NCBI RefSeq assembly: GCF_013414195.1
Contig: NZ_JAATTV010000009.1
Coordinates: 1-64,000, forward strand
Direction: 5' to 3'
Length of the DNA: 64,000 bases
DNA from: Psychrobacter sp. BI730
GTDB taxonomy: Bacteria; Pseudomonadota; Gammaproteobacteria; Pseudomonadales; Moraxellaceae
The notes below the pieces were generated by a model. It had not been told where the DNA came from, made no database searches, and saw only the letters and a program-made list of their open reading frames with translations. A program made the position numbers and the translations under genes. Shown in pieces: positions 56,447 through 64,000 of the stretch (its first letter is position 1; each line of letters starts with the position of its first letter).

Positions 56447-56869
56447 CGTTATTAATTTTCAAAAATGATTGATAGCTAGAAATGACTGATAGTTGAACCT
56501 GATTAAAGAGACATTTAAGCGTTATTACAATTATCTAAGATAACTCAAAGCTTTGATAAGTTTGTGCTAATAAATAGTCATTATTTAGCGTAATTGACCA
56601 CAGCCGTACAGAGGCTCGCTTGATTTGTCACTTTAAAATGAGATAATAGTAAACAATCTTCCTATGTTTTTGATGATGTTTCCAATCGCTACATAGCAAG
56701 CATTTGCACTCATAGCTTTATATATTTTACGCGCATTTTATAGCTGCTAAAAATAACATTTTCAGCAGTTGTATTGGTTTATAGCTGACGCTTTATGGAT
56801 CGTTAATTCAGAGTGTGTGCATAGTAGATGAGGTTATAATCAATTCAAAATAGCTAAGAGGAGTCGGCT

Positions 56870-59407
56870 ATGGTAAAAATTCGTGAAGGATTACCGCTGG
56901 TGGATGGACAGACCACTCAGGCCGATAGTGCAACACTTGCGGCACAACTGGTGGCGAGCCAACGCTCTCACCAGTCAGCCAATAGCTATGCCCAAATTCC
57001 CCTCGACATCAAATACCAGTTGGCAACCCACAAGCTACATACTACTTTTGATCGCTCAGCTGCACACACTTATCATTTGCATGACCCTCACACTGAAGAC
57101 GAGTATTTGGATGATACCAATGCGCTATCAAACAAAGAGCTTGAGGCAGTCGACTTAGACCAAGCCAATATCGATGTACCTACTTGGCTAGATAATGTGG
57201 CCAAGCGTATTGGACAAGAGTCAGTACCCAACCTAAGTGCAGCTTGCGAGTTTATTCGCAGTCATATGAATACCAGTGAATCTGAGCGTTCAGGCGCTTA
57301 TGTGACCGGTATTGGTATGACTGATATTTTGACCTATCTTTATCAAGATGAAGAAGCACTGGTCGCGGCCATGCTGTATCGCAGTGCGCGCAAATCAATC
57401 ATTAGTCTCGCTGAAGTTGAAAAAAACTTTGGTCCAGATATTTTGACGCTTGTTAAAGACACCCTTGCAATGGGTAAACTGTCGGAGATTATCGAGAGTA
57501 ACAAGCGCTTAGAAGACCATTTCGTCAATAATCAGCGTGATCAGCTATCAAATATTTATAGTATGCTCATCTCTGTCACCAACGACGTGCGCGTGGTACT
57601 GATAAAACTGGCTGAACGTACTTTCGCCATGCGTGAATTGACGTTTTCTAGGCCAGAGCGTCAAACGCGTGTCGCACGTGAAGTCATGACTATTTATGCG
57701 CCATTAGCCCATCGTTTAGGTATTGCACAGTTAAAATGGGAGCTCGAAGATTTAGCTTTCCGTTATCTTGCGCCTGACCGCTATAAAGAAATTGCTAAGC
57801 TGCTGTCAGAAAAACGTAGCGAACGTGAGTCCTATATTCAGCGCGTACAAGACAAGCTAAATGAATCATTAGCAGATGCCAGTATCGAAGGCGAAGTATC
57901 TGGGCGCGTCAAACATATCTACTCTATTTATCGAAAAATGAAGCTCAAAGGCTTATCGTTCGATCAGCTTTATGACATTCGCGCCTTACGTGTGTTGGTC
58001 AATAGCCCTTCTGACTGTTATCACGTTTTAGGCCTAGTACATGGCTTATGGCGTTATATTCCTGAGCAGTTTGATGACTATATTACTAACCCTAAGTCTA
58101 ATGGTTATCGCTCGCTACATACTGCTGTAATTGCGGAAAATAAGTCACTAGAAGTCCAGATTCGTACTCATGAGATGCACTTTGAGGCCGAGCTTGGCAT
58201 GTGTGCGCACGTTAATTACAAAGAAGGGCTAAAGAACAAAAAAGACAATTATCTGAATCAAAGAATCAGCTCATTACGCCAATTATTATCTATCAATAAC
58301 GAAACTCGCAATCAGCCACGCTCAGCTGTTGTAGCGGGCGAAGAAATAGATGATATCGAGTTTGACGAAGAAGAGCAACTCGTTGATTTTGATGAGCTAG
58401 AACGTATTTATATCTTTAGTCGTGACGGTGATATTACTGAGCTACCAAAAGGCGCGACCGTTCTTGATTTTGCCTACTATGTGCATACTCAAGTTGGCAA
58501 CCGTGCACAGGCTGCTCGTGTCAATCAGCGCTATGTGCCACTGACGTATCAGTTGAAAACAGGTGAGCAAGTTGAGATTATCACTAAGGCATCACGTGAG
58601 CCCAATCGTGATTGGTTGGTAGCCTCGTTAGGTTATATTCATACCAACCGTGCCCGTTCAAAACTGCGCCAGTGGTTCAATAAGCAAGACCGTGATAAGA
58701 ATATTGAAATAGGTCGCCAAATGCTTAGCAAAGAGCTTGAGCGCCTATCTGTTCATCCTAATAGTATTGATCTGAACGACTATATTCAGCATTTTCATGT
58801 CAATACGACCGACGATATTATTGTAGGGCTGGTGACAGGTGATATTGGCCTTAATCAGTTAACCAGTCATATCTCTCGTCAGCTACACCTTGAACCTGAG
58901 ATACCACCAGAGAGCTTTGTACCTCATGTAGATAATAGAGATACAGGTAAGCTCGATGCGTATAAAATCCATATCGATGGTTTGGATAATATCGAAATCA
59001 ATTTGGCAGGTTGTTGTCATCCTGTGCATGGCGAACCGATAGCTGGCTACATCACTTTATCGCGTGGCGTTAGCGTGCATAATCGAGGCTGCCCAGAGTA
59101 CTTACGTCTGGTCGAGCGTGATCCTGAGCGCAAGATAGAAGCCGCTTGGCAAGTACAGATTGGTCGTTATCAGCCTGTTGATATTCATGTCGAAGCATAT
59201 GACAGACGCGGTTTGCTACGTGATTTGACACAGATAATTGATAAAGAAAACGTCAATATTCGCCAAGTTCAAACGTTAAGTAATGACGACAATATTGCTT
59301 TTTTAAAGTTCCATATTGAAGTCTCAGGCTTAGCACATCTATCTAAGTTGCTCGCAAAATTAGAGCAGCAACATGGTATTTTGCACGCACGCCGTGCAGT
59401 CGTGTAA
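56870..59407 (+). CDS. relA: GTP pyrophosphokinase (ppGpp synthetase I)
   Basis: RelA makes (p)ppGpp on the ribosome when uncharged tRNA enters. The 845-residue protein has an N-terminal region equivalent to the SpoT hydrolase, but with the HD motif lost (AAMLYRSARKS instead of HDxxED), so it probably lacks hydrolysis. It then has the synthetase core (KHIYSIYRKMKLK and NPKSNGYRSLHTAV), a TGS domain (about 520-580), a conserved Cys/His region (CCHPVHG and CPEYL) and a C-terminal ACT domain. A good SD (AGAGGAG) precedes the ATG. A TATAAT about 30 bases upstream suggests its own promoter. The 423 bases after rlmD otherwise show nothing. Confidence 0.96.
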   Translation: MVKIREGLPLVDGQTTQADSATLAAQLVASQRSHQSANSYAQIPLDIKYQLATHKLHTTFDRSAAHTYHLHDPHTEDEYLDDTNALSNKELEAVDLDQANIDVPTWLDNVAKRIGQESVPNLSAACEFIRSHMNTSESERSGAYVTGIGMTDILTYLYQDEEALVAAMLYRSARKSIISLAEVEKNFGPDILTLVKDTLAMGKLSEIIESNKRLEDHFVNNQRDQLSNIYSMLISVTNDVRVVLIKLAERTFAMRELTFSRPERQTRVAREVMTIYAPLAHRLGIAQLKWELEDLAFRYLAPDRYKEIAKLLSEKRSERESYIQRVQDKLNESLADASIEGEVSGRVKHIYSIYRKMKLKGLSFDQLYDIRALRVLVNSPSDCYHVLGLVHGLWRYIPEQFDDYITNPKSNGYRSLHTAVIAENKSLEVQIRTHEMHFEAELGMCAHVNYKEGLKNKKDNYLNQRISSLRQLLSINNETRNQPRSAVVAGEEIDDIEFDEEEQLVDFDELERIYIFSRDGDITELPKGATVLDFAYYVHTQVGNRAQAARVNQRYVPLTYQLKTGEQVEIITKASREPNRDWLVASLGYIHTNRARSKLRQWFNKQDRDKNIEIGRQMLSKELERLSVHPNSIDLNDYIQHFHVNTTDDIIVGLVTGDIGLNQLTSHISRQLHLEPEIPPESFVPHVDNRDTGKLDAYKIHIDGLDNIEINLAGCCHPVHGEPIAGYITLSRGVSVHNRGCPEYLRLVERDPERKIEAAWQVQIGRYQPVDIHVEAYDRRGLLRDLTQIIDKENVNIRQVQTLSNDDNIAFLKFHIEVSGLAHLSKLLAKLEQQHGILHARRAVV

Positions 59408-59462
59408 ATAAAACCTTAAGCCAGTCGTTGTTTATTCCACAATAGAGTTGTCAAAAAATACT

Positions 59463-60404
59463 ATGCCTGAATTACCTGAAGTAGAAACCACAAAAACCAG
59501 CCTTGCACCGTTGTTGGGACAACGGGTGGTTGATGTGCAGGTCTTTCAGCCAAAATTGCGTTGGGCGATGCCAGATGACTTGAATGTCTTAATCAATTAC
59601 ACATTAGATAGTGTGGAACGCCGAGCAAAATACCTGATACTTAATTTTTTGCCCATAGTCACCAATGATTGTGCTTCGGTTTCGGCTGATATGGTCACAC
59701 CGCGTCAACTACTGATACATTTAGGCATGTCAGGCAGTTTACAACAGCATAGCGATGGTACTGATAAGCGCAAGCATGATCACCTAGTGATTACTTTTGC
59801 TGATACGGCTCATACCAAATCGCAACTGCACTTCTATGATCCCAGACGTTTTGGCTCAGTGCTTTGGCATGAAGAATATGGTTCTAAGCTACTGGATCAT
59901 TTGGGTCCTGAGCCCCTATCTGATGTGTTTACCGCAGATTATCTGTATGGCTTAATTAAACGTATTACAGTACTTGATGGAAATGAGCTCGATAGCAAAG
60001 CCGATAATACTCAGCCCAATAAACGACGGCAACCCATTGTTCGAGCGATAAAATCTGTCATCATGGAACAGCAAGTGGTGGTTGGTGTCGGCAATATCTA
60101 TGCAACAGAAAGCTTATATTTATCAGGCATCCATCCTGCCACTCCTGCCAATCAAATCTCTTATGAGCAAATGGTGATTTTGGTTGATCATATAAAGGAT
60201 ATTTTGAAAAAAGCGATCAAACTTGGTGGCTCAACCCTACGAGACTTTACTGTCGCAAGTGGTCAAACTGGATATTTTCAGCAAACCTTAAATGTTTATG
60301 GCAGACAAGGAGAAAGCTGTCTGCATTGCAGTACGACGCTAGAAAACATCAAGCTTACTGGTAGAGCCAGTGTTTATTGTCCAAATTGTCAGCCGTTAAA
60401 ATAG
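59463..60404 (+). CDS. mutM: Formamidopyrimidine-DNA glycosylase
   Basis: MutM (Fpg) removes 8-oxoguanine and other oxidised purines from DNA. Its N-terminal Pro is the nucleophile after Met removal, so translation must start at ATG 59463 (MPELPEVET). An open frame from TTG 59448 would bury that Pro and is excluded. The 313-residue protein has the HLGMSGSL segment, a conserved Lys/Arg region, an extra Lys-rich stretch before VVGVGNIYATES, and the zinc finger (CLHC and CPNC). Length is about 40 residues above the E. coli form (269). It follows relA by 55 bases. Confidence 0.95.
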   Translation: MPELPEVETTKTSLAPLLGQRVVDVQVFQPKLRWAMPDDLNVLINYTLDSVERRAKYLILNFLPIVTNDCASVSADMVTPRQLLIHLGMSGSLQQHSDGTDKRKHDHLVITFADTAHTKSQLHFYDPRRFGSVLWHEEYGSKLLDHLGPEPLSDVFTADYLYGLIKRITVLDGNELDSKADNTQPNKRRQPIVRAIKSVIMEQQVVVGVGNIYATESLYLSGIHPATPANQISYEQMVILVDHIKDILKKAIKLGGSTLRDFTVASGQTGYFQQTLNVYGRQGESCLHCSTTLENIKLTGRASVYCPNCQPLK

Positions 60405-60690
60405 CTAATAAATGATATCCGATTACTTGTGCTGCGTTTGGATTAAGATAATATTTAGATACAGTATCTACTGTTTGAAAGTATCAAATATTGCCAAAGC
60501 TATCACTAGATTATTCTCATTTTTGTTGCTTATTAGCGCGCATCTTGCTTTAATAGTGCTAGCGCTTACATAAATAGTGCGTATCATTTATTTTTCTGTA
60601 ATATTTAGCCTAATTATTGTTGCCGCAAGATTCCTGTGTGAAGATAGCAGCAGCCATTAATCATAATACTATGAGTTTCAGGATATCGTT

Positions 60691-61131
60691 ATGACTGTTA
60701 AAGCAAAAACTCAACGCACAGTTAAGCAGAGATTTTTTACTGTATTGGCAACTCTAGGATTGGTAGCTGCAACTATCCAGCCTACTTTTGCAGCTATAGA
60801 AATTGATGAAACTGATTTCGGTCCTTCATATGAAACGATGGTAGTCGATACGATTGTTGGCAAACCACTTCAACTCGTTAATGCGGTAGCTGGAACAGCA
60901 GCTTATATCGTAAGCCTACCTTTCTCACTTATTGGTGGTAATGCAGATCAAGCACAGCAGAAGCTATTTGTTGAACCTTGGAATGCGATGGGACGTTGTT
61001 TAGGCTGCACAGTTGCAGAAGACAACTATTATAAATCTCAAGTTGTTGATAATAACGTAGTACGTATCGTTGTCGATCAACCATCAGAAATTCTGATTAA
61101 CACCAATGACTATGTAGTGGTTACTCCATAA
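60691..61131 (+). CDS. Small exported protein of a family often labelled multidrug transporter
   Basis: The 146-residue protein has a cleavable signal peptide (hydrophobic about 16-30, cleavage near FAA at 35) and a hydrophobic hairpin (about 57-85) with the GKPLQLVNAVAGTAAYIVSLPFSLIGGNADQAQQ pattern split around PFS, then LFVEPW and two Cys (CLGC). I recall similar short proteins with this PFS-GG-hairpin in many gammaproteobacteria, where they are named multidrug transporter without evidence. The real role is unknown; an envelope location is likely. It has its own terminator downstream and sits between mutM and mscL. Confidence 0.7.
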   Translation: MTVKAKTQRTVKQRFFTVLATLGLVAATIQPTFAAIEIDETDFGPSYETMVVDTIVGKPLQLVNAVAGTAAYIVSLPFSLIGGNADQAQQKLFVEPWNAMGRCLGCTVAEDNYYKSQVVDNNVVRIVVDQPSEILINTNDYVVVTP

Positions 61132-61192
61132 CAATTTGCTTTTAGTAGGCACACCAAATAGTTTACAAAAATAACTGTGACTATTTCATAGA

Positions 61193-61223
61193 AAAAAAGG
61201 CTAACGAGTAGTTAGCCTTTTTT
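61193..61223. terminator. Bidirectional terminator before mscL
   Basis: A 13-bp perfect stem (61193-61205 with 61211-61223) with loop GAGTA lies between the small exported protein gene and the convergent mscL. Confidence 0.93.
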
Positions 61224-61243
61224 ATTGTCAACGAGTTGATAAT

Positions 61244-61699
61244 TTATTTCGTAATACTAGTATTACTTAATTTTGCACTGATTTCGCGCAGCAACTTCAC
61301 TTCCTCTGATGGCTCTTCTACTGCTTCTTCAATAACCTCCTCTACTTCTTCAGCACGGCGCATTTTATTGACACCTCTAACCATCATAAAGATGATGAAA
61401 GCTAAGATTAAAAAGTTAATAAGTACGGTAATAAAACTACCGTAAGCCAATACAGGTACACCTGCTTCTTTGAGCGCATCATAAGTCAAAGCAATACCGT
61501 CAGGTGCATCGCCTAAAACTAAGAACATGTTTTCAAAATTTATCTCGCCGCCAAAAATGAAAGCGACAATCGGCATAATAATATCATCTACCAAAGATTT
61601 TGTGATGGTAGCAAAAGCCCCGCCGATGATGACACCGACTGCCAAATCCATCACGTTACCCTTGACAGCGAACTCTTTAAACTCTGAAACCATACTCAT
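61244..61699 (-). CDS. mscL: Large-conductance mechanosensitive channel
   Basis: MscL opens under high membrane tension to release solutes during osmotic downshock. The 151-residue protein has the [30 protein letters not shown] pore helix with the Gly-rich core, a periplasmic loop, a second helix (about 83-105), and an acidic cytoplasmic C-terminal bundle. Length is slightly above the E. coli form (136) because of the acidic tail. The ATG at 61699 has GAGGAAAAAACA upstream, an A-rich RBS. Confidence 0.96.
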   Translation of the reverse strand: MSMVSEFKEFAVKGNVMDLAVGVIIGGAFATITKSLVDDIIMPIVAFIFGGEINFENMFLVLGDAPDGIALTYDALKEAGVPVLAYGSFITVLINFLILAFIIFMMVRGVNKMRRAEEVEEVIEEAVEEPSEEVKLLREISAKLSNTSITK

Positions 61700-61840
61700 T
61701 GTTTTTTCCTCAAAATTTATCTATAAGCCAATAGATATTTATATAGTTAGTATCACATCTAGCTTTCATGTTAATAATTGAATACATTAATACCACTATT
61801 CATTCTGTCTGTATTTTTCCAAGATTACAACATAAAAAAA

Positions 61841-61882
61841 AGCAGTATAAAGTGAACCACTAATAGCTCACCTTATACTGCT
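61841..61882 (-). terminator. Terminator of typA
   Basis: AGCAGTATAA-a-GTGA (61841-61855) pairs with TCAC-c-TTATACTGCT (61868-61882), and the A-run at 61834-61841 gives the T-tail on the minus strand, about 100 bases after the typA stop. Confidence 0.85.
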
Positions 61883-61979
61883 CATTTTTGAATCACTTAG
61901 TGCCCTTAGAAACTACTGACACTAAGTGTTCGCGTCAAACATCAATACTATGAATTACTAAGTAACTCACTTATTGATA

Positions 61980-63830
61980 TTAAGCACCTTTCTTACCACG
62001 GCCGTGACGTTTACGCTCACTTTCAGTTAAGTAGCGTTTACGAATACGTACCGCTTTTGGCGTTACTTCGACTAGCTCATCGTCTTGAATAAATTCAAGC
62101 GCTTGCTCAAGAGTGAATTTCACTGCTGGCGTCAACGTCAATGCTTCGTCAGTACCACTAGCACGTACGTTGGTTAACTGTTTAGCAGTCGTCGGGTTAA
62201 CAGTCATATCATCGTTACGAGAGTTAAGACCAACAATCATACCTTCATAAACTTCAAGCTGTGGCTCAGCAAACAACTTACCGCGTTTCTGTAGGTTAAA
62301 TAGAGCAAAACCTAAGCAAGTACCGTTTGCCATAGAAACCAATACGCCATTAGAGCGACCACCAACATCACCGATCTTTTGTGGACCGTAGTGTGAGAAG
62401 CTTGACGTCATGATACCGCTACCTGAAGTCAATGTTAGAAACTCAGAACGGAAACCGATCAAACCGCGAGCTGGGATCGTGGCTTCAATGCGCATACGAC
62501 CTTTACCATCAAGCTCCATATTGGTCATCTCGCCTTTACGTAGACCGACCTGCTCCATGATAGAACCTTGATGCTCTTCTTCAATATCGAAAACAACGTT
62601 TTCATATGGCTCTTGTAGCTTACCATCAACTTCTTTTACGATAACTTCTGGACCTGATACGCCCATCTCGAAACCTTCACGGCGCATGTTTTCGATAAGT
62701 ACAGATAGATGCAGCTCACCACGGCCTGATACTTTAAATTTGTCAGGAGACTCAGTGTCTTCTACACGTAATGCTACGTTATGAATCAACTCACGCTCAA
62801 GACGCTCACGAATGTTACGTGAAGTCACGAACTTACCTTCACGACCAGCAAATGGTGAATTGTTTACTTGGAAGTTCATAGATACTGTAGGTTGATCTAC
62901 CGTTAGTGCTGGTAGCGCTTCAACGTTGTTAGGATCACAAATAGTATCAGAGATGTTTAGCGCATCGATACCCGTGATACAAACGATATCACCTGCTTGT
63001 GCATCTTCAACGTCAATACGATCAAGACCATGATAACCCATAATTTTTAGGATACGGCCGTTACGCGTTTTGCCATGCTTATCAATAACAGTCACTGGCG
63101 TGTTAAGTTTAACTTTACCACGTTGAATACGGCCAATACCGATTACACCAACAAAGCTGTTGTAATCAAGGCTTGAGATTTGCATACGGAACGGAGCGTC
63201 AGCATCAACCTGTGGAGGCTGAACAACGTCAACGATAGTTTTGAACAATGGGGTCATGTCGTCAGCTAAATCATCTGCTTCTAGACCTGCGATACCGTTC
63301 AATGCTGAAGCATAAACAACTGGGAAATCAAGCTGCTCATCGTTTGCACCTAGGTTATCAAACAAATCAAAGATTTGATCCATTACCCAATCAGGACGTG
63401 AGCCAGGACGATCGATTTTGTTGATAACAACGATCGGCTTTAGACCTTGTTCAAAGGCTTTTTGCGTCACAAAACGAGTCTGAGGCATTGGGCCATCAAC
63501 AGCGTCAACAACCAAAAGTACGCAGTCAACCATAGACATTACACGCTCAACTTCACCACCGAAATCGGCGTGACCTGGGGTGTCAACAATGTTGATACGG
63601 TATTCAGTTTCTGAAGTTTTATCTGTCCAGCGGATAGCTGTGTTTTTAGCCAAAATGGTAATGCCACGTTCTTGCTCAATATCACCTGAGTCCATTGCAC
63701 GCTCAGCAATGTTTGCACGGTCGCCAAAAGTACCAGACTGATGTAATAACTTATCAACCAAAGTTGTCTTACCGTGGTCAACGTGGGCAATAATTGCAAT
63801 GTTACGCAGGTGTTTGATATCGTTCGCCAT
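61980..63830 (-). CDS. typA: Ribosome-binding translational GTPase TypA/BipA
   Basis: TypA is a ribosome-binding GTPase involved in 50S assembly and in growth at low temperature. The 616-residue protein has the G1 motif [10 protein letters not shown], the switch [32 protein letters not shown] (G3), [10 protein letters not shown] (G4), the translation factor domain II, and the C-terminal EF-G-like and TypA-specific domains with a basic tail ([19 protein letters not shown]). The ATG at 63830 has little SD; the AT-rich leader to the right edge shows no other gene. The 170 bases to the window end hold no further feature. Confidence 0.96.
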   Translation of the reverse strand: MANDIKHLRNIAIIAHVDHGKTTLVDKLLHQSGTFGDRANIAERAMDSGDIEQERGITILAKNTAIRWTDKTSETEYRINIVDTPGHADFGGEVERVMSMVDCVLLVVDAVDGPMPQTRFVTQKAFEQGLKPIVVINKIDRPGSRPDWVMDQIFDLFDNLGANDEQLDFPVVYASALNGIAGLEADDLADDMTPLFKTIVDVVQPPQVDADAPFRMQISSLDYNSFVGVIGIGRIQRGKVKLNTPVTVIDKHGKTRNGRILKIMGYHGLDRIDVEDAQAGDIVCITGIDALNISDTICDPNNVEALPALTVDQPTVSMNFQVNNSPFAGREGKFVTSRNIRERLERELIHNVALRVEDTESPDKFKVSGRGELHLSVLIENMRREGFEMGVSGPEVIVKEVDGKLQEPYENVVFDIEEEHQGSIMEQVGLRKGEMTNMELDGKGRMRIEATIPARGLIGFRSEFLTLTSGSGIMTSSFSHYGPQKIGDVGGRSNGVLVSMANGTCLGFALFNLQKRGKLFAEPQLEVYEGMIVGLNSRNDDMTVNPTTAKQLTNVRASGTDEALTLTPAVKFTLEQALEFIQDDELVEVTPKAVRIRKRYLTESERKRHGRGKKGA

Positions 63831-64000
63831 ATAAAATGCTCGTTTCGTCTTAAAAAAATGCAGTAGCAGTAAGCGCTGCTGAATAAACTTTCATCATCAA
63901 TCAGATAGATATTGAATCTAAGATGACGCAAAAAAGAATGCTATCAAATAAAAAAGTTCAATACAATCAAATATCTATACTGACGAATTCATCATACAGA

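Overview
The window looks like a contiguous chromosomal segment of a Moraxellaceae gammaproteobacterium, most likely Psychrobacter. This rests on gene content and protein style: the tRNA-Thr/Tyr/Gly/Thr-tuf cluster, the gacS | cysM-exonuclease-rlmD-relA neighbourhood, MetX/MetW, a cold-shock-DUF1294 protein, and moderate GC with AT-rich spacers. It is an inference, because no 16S rRNA is present. I see no insertion sequence, prophage, CRISPR array or rRNA operon. Most neighbouring genes are separated by strong intrinsic terminators, many of them shared by convergent genes.

Layout. 1-1.4 kb: start of tuf, a small DUF6122 membrane protein and four tRNAs, all on the minus strand. 1.6-8.4 kb (minus): trpE, a tail-anchored FHA protein, an RsiV-like exported protein, prfC and a lipoprotein. 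8.7-13.8 kb (plus): ohr, polA, a membrane protein and an acidic protein. 13.9-19.7 kb: hemH (minus), metX-metW, a Sel1-repeat protein and trhO. 19.8-26.5 kb: serA divergent from a D-2-hydroxyglutarate dehydrogenase-like gene, a membrane-anchored BLUF photoreceptor, a GNAT-nitrilase fusion and a thioredoxin-like protein. 26.9-34 kb: ileS-lspA, a cold-shock/DUF1294 gene, fkpB-like, an aldo/keto reductase and an acyltransferase. 34.3-40.7 kb: hflX, lrgA-lrgB, a lytic transglycosylase, then tsf and rpsB. 41.2-45.6 kb: a five-gene signalling operon. 46-48.4 kb: a Bcr/CflA transporter and a crotonase. 48.6-60.4 kb: gacS divergent from cysM, a 3'-5' exonuclease, rlmD, relA and mutM. 60.7-63.8 kb: a small exported protein, mscL and typA.

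The best candidate for an undescribed system is the minus-strand operon at 41195-45646. It encodes an amino-acid-type solute-binding lipoprotein; a two-TM sensor kinase with a CheA-like HPt (His434) and ATPase but no CheW-binding domain; a stand-alone CheY-like receiver; and two CheX-type phosphatases that both keep the ExxN motif. No chemoreceptor, CheW, CheR, CheB or flagellar gene lies nearby. I infer that ligand binding controls a short-lived phospho-receiver signal whose target is unknown.

Other notable items are a probable 1-bp frameshift at the start of lrgA, a structured leader before rpsB, a candidate structured leader before metX, 15-bp/5-residue repeat tracts in three unrelated proteins, and an extended-stem tRNA-Thr precursor. 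Several starts were moved to internal ATG codons where an SD sequence or family knowledge supports this (prfC, trhO, ileS, lspA, lrgB, tsf, mutM and others).
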